NCBI GenBank assembly: GCA_031275515.1
Contig: JAISOQ010000180.1
Coordinates: 1-10,074, forward strand
Origin: Treponema sp.
GTDB lineage: Bacteria; Spirochaetota; Spirochaetia; Treponematales; Breznakiellaceae
Direction: 5' to 3'
Length of the DNA stretch: 10,074 bases
The position numbers and the translations under genes are program-made. Below the pieces are notes generated by a model that was not told where the DNA came from, searched no databases, and saw only the letters and a list, made by a program, of their open reading frames with translations. This document shows, in pieces, positions 1 to 6,204 of this stretch. How positions within the stretch are numbered: position 1 is the stretch's first letter; every line of letters begins with the position of its first letter.

Positions 1-10
1 GCAAACCCTA

Positions 11-39
11 TTGCCCAGGGATACCGCCAGGGCTATAAT
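11..39 (+). promoter_or_regulatory. Candidate promoter of the DMT exporter gene
   Basis: A perfect TATAAT at 34-39 lies 17 bases after TTGCCC at 11-16, which matches the -35 consensus at four of six positions. The predicted transcription start near 46 is only about four bases before the ATG at 50, so the message would be nearly leaderless. The frame is also open back to the window edge, so transcription from further upstream cannot be excluded. Confidence 0.4.
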
Positions 40-49
40 AAGTATTCTC

Positions 50-934
50 ATGAAGCAGTCCCAGAGTATCGATAAAAGCTCCCGGCAGTTGGGCCAGGGG
101 GCGATTTTTTTATGCGCCGTCCTTTGGAGTACCAGCGGCTTATGTATCAAACTGATGGACTGGCATCCCATTCTGATTGCCGGAGCGCGGAGTTTTCTGG
201 CCGTCCTGGTTTTAACCGCCGCCGGGTTCCTCAAACCCCGCAGAATTAAGGTAAAAAGCCGCCCGCTTTATGTCTTTGCCGGGGGCTGCGCCTACGCCTC
301 CACTATGATCCTCTTCGTGATAGCCAATAAGCTTACCGCTTCGGCGAACGCCATCCTGCTCCAGTACAGCGCCCCGGTCTGGGCGGCCATGCTCGGCTGG
401 GTTCTCCTCAAGGAGAAACCCCGCTGGGAACACTGGGGTGCTTTGGTTCTGGTCATGGGCGGGATGATCCTCTTTTTCAAAGACAGCTTAGTGCTGTCGG
501 GCAGCGCCTTTCTGGGAAACAGCATCGCCGTTTTTTCCGGCATCTGTTTTGGGGCTAATTCCGTTTTTATGCGTATGCTTAAAGACGGGAATCCCGCGGA
601 CGCCATGTTCCTCGCCCATGTATTTACCGCTGTTTTCAGCATCCCCTTCTTCTTCCTCTACCCCCCTGTGGTGAACGCCGGCGCGCTTCTGGCCATCGCA
701 TTTATGGGCGTCTTCCAGATTGGCATGGCTTCCCTGCTCTTTGCCTACGGCATAAAACGGGTTACCGCCCTTCAAGCCATGCTGACCGCCATGATAGAAC
801 CTGTCCTCAACCCGGTGTGGGTACTCCTGGTTACCGGAGAAAAACCCGCCGCCCCGGCCATTGCGGGGGGACTGATCATCGTGGCGGCAGTGGCGGCTTC
901 TTCATTGATAGGAAAGCGCCGGGAAGCGCATTAA
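50..934 (+). CDS. EamA/DMT-family metabolite transporter
   Basis: This is an integral inner-membrane protein of 294 residues, the usual size for drug/metabolite transporter (EamA) proteins with ten transmembrane helices in two homologous halves. Visible family signs are the first helix with AVLWSTSGLCIKL, the end of repeat one with SAPVWAAMLGWVLLKEKP, and the matching end of repeat two with EPVLNPVWVLLVTGEKP; the latter two are the typical EamA helix-4/5 segments. The C-terminus is short and basic (GKRREAH). Members export amino acids, nucleosides or other small metabolites; the substrate cannot be told from sequence. I chose the ATG at 50 over an upstream TTG at 11 because the latter lies on the putative -35 box, although no clear Shine-Dalgarno precedes the ATG. 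The gene converges with the sugar permease gene on the other strand and shows no functional link to it. Confidence 0.85.
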   Translation: MKQSQSIDKSSRQLGQGAIFLCAVLWSTSGLCIKLMDWHPILIAGARSFLAVLVLTAAGFLKPRRIKVKSRPLYVFAGGCAYASTMILFVIANKLTASANAILLQYSAPVWAAMLGWVLLKEKPRWEHWGALVLVMGGMILFFKDSLVLSGSAFLGNSIAVFSGICFGANSVFMRMLKDGNPADAMFLAHVFTAVFSIPFFFLYPPVVNAGALLAIAFMGVFQIGMASLLFAYGIKRVTALQAMLTAMIEPVLNPVWVLLVTGEKPAAPAIAGGLIIVAAVAASSLIGKRREAH

Positions 935-940
935 ACCGGA

Positions 941-1036
941 GGGGGAGATCCCCGGGACAGCGTCATTTGCTTTTTTTATCCTCAAAAAAATATTCCTGCC
1001 GGGCCAGTTCCTGTTCCCTGCCGCTCCAGCGGAGCG
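941..1036. terminator. Convergent intergenic region with two small hairpins
   Basis: The 105 bases between the two convergent stop codons hold a GGGG-AGAT-CCCC hairpin at 942-953, with a T7 run at 971-977 some 17 bases later, and a perfect CGCTCC-AGC-GGAGCG hairpin at 1022-1036. On the minus strand a T7 run (complement of 985-991) follows the second hairpin at a distance. Neither is a canonical intrinsic terminator, because the T tracts do not abut the stems. They could still end transcription of both units weakly or block 3' decay. Confidence 0.3.
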
Positions 1037-1039
1037 TGT

Positions 1040-1927
1040 TTATCCTTTGAGCCCGGCGTAGGCGATGCCCTCAACGATGTACTTTTGGGCAAGGACATAA
1101 ACAATCACCACCGGGATGATCGAGACAACCGTTCCGGCCATGATGGCCCCATAGTTCGCACTGTACTGTTCCCGAAAACCTGCCAAGGCAATCTGAATTG
1201 TCTTGAGGCGTTCTGAGTCCAGGTAGATCATGGGACCCATGTAATCATTCCAGATTCCGTTGAAGGTAAGCACGCAAAGAGTGGCAAGCCCTGTTTTTGT
1301 CAAAGGCAGTATGATGTTCCAGTAAACCCGAAAACTGCTACAGCCGTCTATCTTCGCGGCCTCGTGAAGGCTGTCGGGTATACTCATCATGTTCTGCCTC
1401 AGAAGAAACACCCCAAAGGCGCTGAAGGCATGAAGGACGATCAGGGCCGCATGGGTATTGTAGAGGTTAAAACCCTTTACGACAATGAATTGGGGGATCA
1501 TGATCGCGTGCCAGGGTATCATCATGGTTGCAAGGTACCCCAGAAAAATTTTATCCCGTCCCGGGAAGCGCAGTTTTGAAAAAGAAAAGGCCGCCAGGGA
1601 ACAGGTAAAAAGCTGAATCGCCGTGATGATGATCGTAAGTTTCGCGGAATTAAAAAAATTGAGAGGATAATTAATGTCTACCAGAACCGATGTGTAATGC
1701 CCCAAAAAAAGCGGACGTGGTATCCACTGTATGGGATACGTGAATATTTCCGTATTGGGTTTAAAAGAAGCGCTCACCATCCAGATAAAGGGAACGACCA
1801 TGATATAGGCCACAAAAAGGCAGATCACAAAGAGAAGCGTCCTGCCGGTAACGGTGAAAACCCGCGCCCGGCGGGCTGCCGTATCCGGGGCCTGGCCAGG
1901 GCCCGGCCCTTTTAAGTTATCTTTCAT
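1040..1927 (-). CDS. Carbohydrate ABC transporter permease, MalG type
   Basis: This is an inner-membrane permease of 295 residues, typical for the MalG/UgpE group (binding-protein-dependent transport system inner membrane component). After a hydrophilic N-terminus the first helix lies near residues 30-50, followed by the SFKPNTEIF signature of this group. The cytoplasmic EAA loop that docks the ATPase is at 189-208 (HEAAKIDGCSSFRVYWNIILP), and the C-terminus is the characteristic KYIVEGIAYAGLKG. The start has a GAGGG Shine-Dalgarno about four bases upstream, and the gene begins 15 bases after the partner permease stop, so it is the last gene of a binding protein-permease-permease operon. No ATPase gene follows. 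The likely role is uptake of a sugar, oligosaccharide or glycoside. Confidence 0.93.
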   Translation of the reverse strand: MKDNLKGPGPGQAPDTAARRARVFTVTGRTLLFVICLFVAYIMVVPFIWMVSASFKPNTEIFTYPIQWIPRPLFLGHYTSVLVDINYPLNFFNSAKLTIIITAIQLFTCSLAAFSFSKLRFPGRDKIFLGYLATMMIPWHAIMIPQFIVVKGFNLYNTHAALIVLHAFSAFGVFLLRQNMMSIPDSLHEAAKIDGCSSFRVYWNIILPLTKTGLATLCVLTFNGIWNDYMGPMIYLDSERLKTIQIALAGFREQYSANYGAIMAGTVVSIIPVVIVYVLAQKYIVEGIAYAGLKG

Positions 1928-1942
1928 AAAACCCTCACTGCC

Positions 1943-2845
1943 TTAATCGTCCGTGTTGACCCAGCGTTTCTGCCCCTGCCATTGGATGAGGGTAACAATC
2001 AGGATCACCATAAAGAGGAAATAAGCAATGGCTGAACCATAACCCATTCTCCAATCCCGGAAAGCCTCGCGGTAGATACGAAAAACCAGAACCGTCGTCG
2101 CCCGGCCCGGCCCGCCCTTGGTGGTGATATTAATGATGTCAAAGACCTGAAAAGACGCGATGACGCTGAATATTGTCACCATAAAGGTTGTGGGAGAAAG
2201 CATAGGCCAGGTAACATGACGAAAACACTGCCAGCTTCCGGCCCCGTCTATGCGCGCCGCCTCGTAGAGATGGCGGGGAATATTTTTCAGCCCCGCGAGG
2301 AACATGATCATGTAATAACCGGCCTGTTTCCAGACCACCACGAGAACCACGGTGATCATTGCCGACTTGGTTGAAAAAAACCATTTGGGAAGCATTTCGC
2401 CGGGCATTCCCAGAGAGGAAAGAAAATGGTTTATCGGCCCGTTATTGGCGTCAAAAAGAAGCATAAACACACAGCTTACCGCCACGGCGGAAGTCAGGTT
2501 TGGGAAAAAGTAGAGGGTCTTGAAAACATCGGCAAAGACAATGGCCTTGTTCAGCATGAGGGCCAGAAGCAGGGCCGCCAGTATGGTCAGGGGAACGCTT
2601 GTCAGGGCATAGAAAAGATTATTCTTCAATGCCGCGATAAACTGGGAATCCCGGAACATCCGGGCGTAATTGGACAAACCCACAAAGGATGCCCCGGGAA
2701 ACCCGCTGTAATCAGTAAAACTGATGACAAATCCCATAACGACCGGGACGGCGATAAAAACAAGGAACCCAATAAAATTGGGTATGAGGTACAGATAACC
2801 TGAAAGCGCCTCCCGCTTTTCCATGGGAGACATTCTTTTGTTCAT
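1943..2845 (-). CDS. Carbohydrate ABC transporter permease, MalF/UgpA type
   Basis: This 300-residue membrane protein pairs with the downstream MalG-type permease to form the translocation channel of a sugar importer. The N-terminal YLYLIPNFIGFLVFIAVPV helix, the SFTDYSG segment, and TKGGPGRATTVLVFRIYREAF near 242-262 are typical of the UgpA/MalF-like group. The EAA motif is at 195-214 (YEAARIDGAGSWQCFRHVTWP). At 300 residues it lacks the extra N-terminal helices and large periplasmic loop of Escherichia coli MalF, as is usual in this family. The ATG at 2845 lies 12 bases after the binding-protein stop and is preceded by GAGGGA, consistent with one polycistronic message. An alternative ATG four codons inside would change little. 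Confidence 0.93.
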   Translation of the reverse strand: MNKRMSPMEKREALSGYLYLIPNFIGFLVFIAVPVVMGFVISFTDYSGFPGASFVGLSNYARMFRDSQFIAALKNNLFYALTSVPLTILAALLLALMLNKAIVFADVFKTLYFFPNLTSAVAVSCVFMLLFDANNGPINHFLSSLGMPGEMLPKWFFSTKSAMITVVLVVVWKQAGYYMIMFLAGLKNIPRHLYEAARIDGAGSWQCFRHVTWPMLSPTTFMVTIFSVIASFQVFDIINITTKGGPGRATTVLVFRIYREAFRDWRMGYGSAIAYFLFMVILIVTLIQWQGQKRWVNTDD

Positions 2846-2857
2846 GCTTCCCTCGTC

Positions 2858-4099
2858 TTACCGGAAGTTATCAATGATCTCTTTTCTCAAGGTATAAAAA
2901 TTGGAGAAGGCCTTGTTCAGGTCCTGCTCTCCCAGCAGGTAGAGTTCGATTTCCTGTCTGAACGCATCGGCCAAAGAGTCGTAATAAGGCTCGGTGGTCT
3001 GCTCCTGGTTTATAATCGAGGAAAAGCGGTACTCTACCCCCGGAACCGACACCAGACGCTGGTATATATCCTGGGCATCCTTGGTGGGATAAGCGGGAAT
3101 AGCCTTGGCATTGGCGAATACCGCCGTCCCTTCACCGGAAGTCAGGGCCCATTCGATAAACTTGTAAGCCTCCTGGGGATGGGCGGAGCGGGCGGAGACG
3201 GCAAAGAAACCTACGGACCCGGCTGAAGAACCATTGGGAAGTCCGGGGAATACCGGCAGGGGAGCCGCGCCGTATTGAAAGGGCGTTTCCAAAAGGCTAA
3301 ACGTCCAGTCCCCGTTGATCATCATATAAACGTTTCCGGCGGCAAAGAAAGAGTTGATATCAAAGGTTCCCACGCTCATTTCCCCGATGTCGGGGTGGCT
3401 GTGATCGTCCACATACATGCGATGCAAAACTTGGGAATACTGGCGCGTCAGGGGCATGGGTTCGGCGGCGGTTAGATATTCGGCCCCCGCCACGGCTCCG
3501 AGGTTGAGAACCCAGGGAGGACAAACCCCGCCCCAGTATTTCTTTCCGCCTTCGGTATAGGTGAGCTGCTTGGCCAGATCAAGGTACTGATCCCAGGTGA
3601 GGTTTACCGGATAGGGGATACCACGGGCGTCAAACAGATCCTTGTTATAGTAGATCATCCAACAGGAACCGGTAGTGGGAAGGCCGTAGTATTTGCCGTC
3701 CTTGGCCGCGCCTTTGAGGGTTGAGTCCCGGATGGGCGTCAGATCAAGGCCCGATTCGCTCATATAGGGCGTCAGCTCCTTCAGGGCATTGTTGGAGATG
3801 TACTGCTGAACCGGCGCGGGATTACGAATCCAGAAGGCATCGACATCACTTGAACCTGAAACCAGAACTTTGATTTTATCATCATAATCATTATTGGGGG
3901 TGTAGTTGACTTTGACCTGGAAGCCATTGTTCCTGGCGTTAAAGGCCGTAACCAGGGGATCTACTTCCCGCGACATATCCGAGGCGGTATGGAAATTAAT
4001 CGTAACCGGCCCGCCGGATGGAGCCTGCCTGCCGCCCCCGGCAAATACCACGACGCCTGCGGCGAAAAGCGCAAGCACGACAAACACTGTCTTTTTCAT
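2858..4099 (-). CDS. Family 1 extracellular sugar-binding protein
   Basis: This 413-residue protein is the periplasmic receptor of the ABC importer. It starts with a Sec signal (MKK, then a hydrophobic run to about residue 18) with likely cleavage after VFA-20, and the mature chain begins GGGRQ. There is no cysteine at the cleavage site, so it is not an obvious lipoprotein. Family signs of SBP_bac_1 proteins are the YYNKDLFDARGIPYPVNLTW block at 150-169 followed by DQYLDLAKQLT, the INGDWTF segment near 261-267, and the VGFFAVSARSAHPQEAYKFI block at 296-315. An ideal AAGGAG Shine-Dalgarno lies six bases before the ATG. It is the first gene of the transporter operon and sits 106 bases downstream of the LacI-type regulator gene. 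The sugar cannot be named from sequence, and no glycosidase is present in the window to suggest it. Confidence 0.93.
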   Translation of the reverse strand: MKKTVFVVLALFAAGVVVFAGGGRQAPSGGPVTINFHTASDMSREVDPLVTAFNARNNGFQVKVNYTPNNDYDDKIKVLVSGSSDVDAFWIRNPAPVQQYISNNALKELTPYMSESGLDLTPIRDSTLKGAAKDGKYYGLPTTGSCWMIYYNKDLFDARGIPYPVNLTWDQYLDLAKQLTYTEGGKKYWGGVCPPWVLNLGAVAGAEYLTAAEPMPLTRQYSQVLHRMYVDDHSHPDIGEMSVGTFDINSFFAAGNVYMMINGDWTFSLLETPFQYGAAPLPVFPGLPNGSSAGSVGFFAVSARSAHPQEAYKFIEWALTSGEGTAVFANAKAIPAYPTKDAQDIYQRLVSVPGVEYRFSSIINQEQTTEPYYDSLADAFRQEIELYLLGEQDLNKAFSNFYTLRKEIIDNFR

Positions 4100-4128
4100 G
4101 TTCTTCTCCTTGACAAGAAATATTACGC

Positions 4129-4160
4129 TTGTCCGGCAGCCCGGCTGGGCTGTCGAACAA
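4129..4160 (-). promoter_or_regulatory. Leader hairpin before the binding-protein gene
   Basis: A 32-base imperfect palindrome is centred between 4144 and 4145. Read on the minus strand it forms a stem of up to 14 positions, with one A-C mismatch and one G-U wobble, closed by a four-base loop (core CAGCCC...GGGCTG). It ends 17 bases upstream of the Shine-Dalgarno of the binding-protein gene and has no T tract, so it looks like an mRNA 5' stabilising or regulatory structure, or a protein-binding dyad, not a terminator. Confidence 0.45.
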
Positions 4161-4187
4161 ATCTATGAGTCTGTCCCAAAACTTCAA
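4160..4187 (-). promoter_or_regulatory. Weak candidate promoter for the sugar ABC operon
   Basis: On the minus strand, TTGAAG (complement of 4182-4187) is followed after 16 bases by TAGATT (complement of 4160-4165). Each matches the consensus at four of six positions. The start point would fall near 4152, inside the TTGTTCGA sequence that also occurs next to the regulator promoter, so a LacI-type repressor bound there could block it. The match is poor, and the operon may instead be read through from the regulator gene. Confidence 0.25.
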
Positions 4188-4198
4188 TTTTGGGACAG
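4171..4198 (-). repeat. Perfect 11-bp inverted repeat between regulator and ABC operon
   Basis: The arms CTGTCCCAAAA (4171-4181) and TTTTGGGACAG (4188-4198) are exact complements around a six-base loop. The element begins seven bases beyond the regulator stop codon in the direction of transcription. The stem is followed on the minus strand by ACTCATAG, not a T run, so it is not a standard intrinsic terminator. It may act as a processing or stability hairpin, or be a copy of a dispersed palindromic repeat. Confidence 0.6.
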
Positions 4199-4205
4199 CA
4201 TCCTT

Positions 4206-5225
4206 TTAATTCCCCGTTCTTCTTCTGGTACTTTGCCGTTCCCGAAGTATGCAGGGAATTAATCGCATAGGAAGCTCTTCGTACTTGCCGTTCAATTTGG
4301 CAATCAACTGACTGACGGTAATATCCATGATAGATGTACTGTCCATTTCAAAAGCAGTAATGGGCGGGACAAAACAGGAGACTGAACCTGCCGATGAAAC
4401 AATGGCGACGACAGAAACATCATCAGGGATTCTGCGTCCGCTTTTTTCAATTCCTTTGATAAGACCGGGAAGAGCCTTGTTGTTCATTATGATGAAGGCG
4501 GTTGACCGCGGACAGTCCGTTAATATGTTCTCTGTTACCGCGCAGACATCCAGGGGATCGGAACTACAGAAATATTCACTGCCCTGTATGTCAAAATTAC
4601 GGCAGAAATAGCTGAACGCCTCGTGGGTACGGACCACCGGACCATATCCGGCCTTGAGGGATTGCTCTGTCTGATTTATAAAAATCACCCGGCGGTAATC
4701 CAGATCTTTCAGATAGGAAATACAATTCATCATGGTGGCGGAAAAATCAATATCTATGAAAGTTTCCGCACTGTCTTCTTTGTCTCTCCCCAGAAGTATG
4801 AATGGGATATTCTGTTCCCTAAGAATGTCTATCCGCATATCATTCGTATGAACTTCCATCAGAATGAGTCCGTCTACCAGGGACTGCCCGATAAACTGCT
4901 GGAGTTCTTCCCGGGAATTGGTCTGCATGGTCCAGATAACCAGGTAATACCCCCTGCGGGCGGCGCTTTTGGATGCCTGTAAAATCAGCTCCATTTCCGA
5001 AAGGTCCAGCCCGTGATCCACATAAGGAAACAGGATGGCAATAATTTTACTTTTTTTACCGGAAGGGCGCCGGCCAGCCGCATGGGGTTTGTAGTTTAAC
5101 TGCCGCATGGCATTTTCGATGGATAGTTTTTTTCCCTTGGAGATTGGACGCATCCCGCTCATGGCATAGGATACCGTACTTACCGAAACCCCTGCCATAG
5201 CCGCCACATCTCTAATTGTCGCCAT
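4206..5225 (-). CDS. LacI-family transcriptional regulator
   Basis: This is a 339-residue cytoplasmic DNA-binding regulator with the family's usual length. An N-terminal helix-turn-helix (TIRDVAAMAGVSVSTVSYAM) is followed by a hinge region near residues 44-57 and a sugar-binding-protein-like effector and dimerisation domain (from about KIIAILFPYVDHG). I prefer the ATG at 5225 to the one at 5231. GGGGA at 5232-5236 is spaced six bases from the former but abuts the latter, and family members begin close to the ATIRDVA motif. The hinge reads YKPHAAGRRPSGKKS; aligned to LacI, a proline stands where the DNA-intercalating leucine usually is. The gene sits just upstream of, and co-oriented with, a sugar ABC operon, so local control of that operon plus autoregulation is the natural inference. 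The effector is unknown. Confidence 0.93.
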   Translation of the reverse strand: MATIRDVAAMAGVSVSTVSYAMSGMRPISKGKKLSIENAMRQLNYKPHAAGRRPSGKKSKIIAILFPYVDHGLDLSEMELILQASKSAARRGYYLVIWTMQTNSREELQQFIGQSLVDGLILMEVHTNDMRIDILREQNIPFILLGRDKEDSAETFIDIDFSATMMNCISYLKDLDYRRVIFINQTEQSLKAGYGPVVRTHEAFSYFCRNFDIQGSEYFCSSDPLDVCAVTENILTDCPRSTAFIIMNNKALPGLIKGIEKSGRRIPDDVSVVAIVSSAGSVSCFVPPITAFEMDSTSIMDITVSQLIAKLNGKYEELPMRLIPCILRERQSTRRRTGN

Positions 5226-5231
5226 GAACAT

Positions 5232-5236
5232 TCCCC
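5232..5236 (-). promoter_or_regulatory. Shine-Dalgarno that decides the regulator start
   Basis: GGGGA on the minus strand is six bases before the ATG at 5225 and zero bases before the ATG at 5231, which favours the shorter protein. Confidence 0.6.
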
Positions 5237-5269
5237 ATATTCGTCGAATATTTTATCGAACAATTCGAC
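5237..5269 (-). promoter_or_regulatory. Operator-like dyads at the regulator promoter
   Basis: There are two dyads in tandem. The first is a perfect 15-bp odd palindrome, ATATTCG-T-CGAATAT, at 5237-5251. The second is TCGAA-CAA-TTCGA at 5256-5268. In addition, GTCGAAT (5243-5249) and ATTCGAC (5263-5269) form an outer inverted repeat around both. All lie downstream of the predicted transcription start near 5271 and before the Shine-Dalgarno, where bound repressor would stop initiation or elongation. They resemble the palindromic sites of LacI-type proteins, so autoregulation is inferred. Confidence 0.5.
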
Positions 5270-5277
5270 AAAATTTA

Positions 5278-5306
5278 ATTATACAGACCGTTTCTTAATC
5301 CGTCAA
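5278..5306 (-). promoter_or_regulatory. Sigma-70 type promoter of the LacI-family gene
   Basis: On the minus strand, TTGACG (complement of 5301-5306) and a perfect TATAAT (complement of 5278-5283) are separated by exactly 17 bases. The predicted start is near 5271, giving an untranslated leader of about 46 bases. This is the best-formed promoter in the window after allowing for both boxes, and it makes the regulator and importer transcriptionally independent of the D-amino-acid genes upstream. Confidence 0.7.
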
Positions 5307-5355
5307 GCAAAATTTTTGATTTTACCGTTAATAAGTGATCCTGCCCCCTCCCCCA

Positions 5356-6192
5356 TCAGACCGGTATTTTCCCGCTCAAGGTTACCGGCCCCCCGATGAA
5401 AACACCCCTAATCCCCCCGTTTTGCCTGCAAACCCTGGCTTCGATAACACCGCCTGGCTGCTTCACCTCCAGGCGGTGTTCGCCGCTGCCGAAACTGCGG
5501 GTTTCCCAGACCGCAAGGGCTGCGGTCCCGGAACCGCAGCTTGACTCAAAGACCAGGGAATCCGTAGCGGCGACGTATACCGCCGGCGTCATGAAACGCC
5601 TTGCCGTGTCGAAGAACATCACCCCTGTGGCGGCGGGACGCCCCTCCTTCCCCGGACCGGCCAGGTCCCGGCAGCGCTTTTCAACAGCCGCCTGTATCCG
5701 GCGAAAAGCCGTTTCTCCGGGTTCGGTATCCGGGACAATGGCGTGAACTATGCCGTCAAAGATGATAAGGGGAACATCCCGGACTTCCATCCCGCCGGCC
5801 CCTGCATTGATACGGTCTATGGCAGCAGGCTTGGGGATTTCAACCTCCGCCGTACCCGCCTCAGTATCAACGGCGACGGACACAGGGGTATCCAGGCCGG
5901 AAATCTCGATGGTAACCGGAACGCGGCCCCGAAGCCCCGTTTCCCGGGCGACAAACAAGCCGAAGCTCCGGGCGGCGTTGCCGCAGAACTCGCCGCCCAT
6001 CATCTCAAGCCGCCAAAGACGGCGGCCCGTTTTTCCAGACCCTGGAGGCAGAACAAACCCCGCCTGCTCCGCCCTGAACCGGGGATCCGCAAGGAGCCGC
6101 CGGGCGGTTTCGGCCCGCCCTTCCCGGTCTCCGGGATCGTCAAGTACGAAAAGGGTGATGTTTTTCGCCGGATCGGCGGCAACAATTTCCAT
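5356..6192 (-). CDS. DapF-fold amino-acid racemase resembling histidine racemase CntK
   Basis: This 278-residue cytoplasmic enzyme belongs to the cofactor-independent, two-cysteine racemase/epimerase fold of diaminopimelate epimerase. The catalytic pair is visible: Cys70 in GGEFCGNAARSFG and Cys219 in FESSCGSGTAALAV. The wording of both motifs, plus GVMFFD near 190-195 and KQPGGVI at 244-250, follows the staphylopine histidine racemase CntK as I recall it (EFCGNA, MMLFD, ENSCGSGTAS, HQPGGS). It differs from true DapF, which has CGNGxRC and ERGxGxTxACGTG. Racemisation of an amino acid, perhaps histidine or another side chain, is therefore more likely than lysine biosynthesis. No nicotianamine-synthase-like or opine dehydrogenase partner is nearby, so metallophore synthesis is not supported. 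It follows the deacylase by 12 bases, with AAGGA overlapping that gene's stop, so it is the third gene of the D-amino-acid unit. Substrate and direction are inferred. Confidence 0.75.
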   Translation of the reverse strand: MEIVAADPAKNITLFVLDDPGDREGRAETARRLLADPRFRAEQAGFVLPPGSGKTGRRLWRLEMMGGEFCGNAARSFGLFVARETGLRGRVPVTIEISGLDTPVSVAVDTEAGTAEVEIPKPAAIDRINAGAGGMEVRDVPLIIFDGIVHAIVPDTEPGETAFRRIQAAVEKRCRDLAGPGKEGRPAATGVMFFDTARRFMTPAVYVAATDSLVFESSCGSGTAALAVWETRSFGSGEHRLEVKQPGGVIEARVCRQNGGIRGVFIGGPVTLSGKIPV

Positions 6193-6204
6193 TGCAGGGA
6201 ATCC

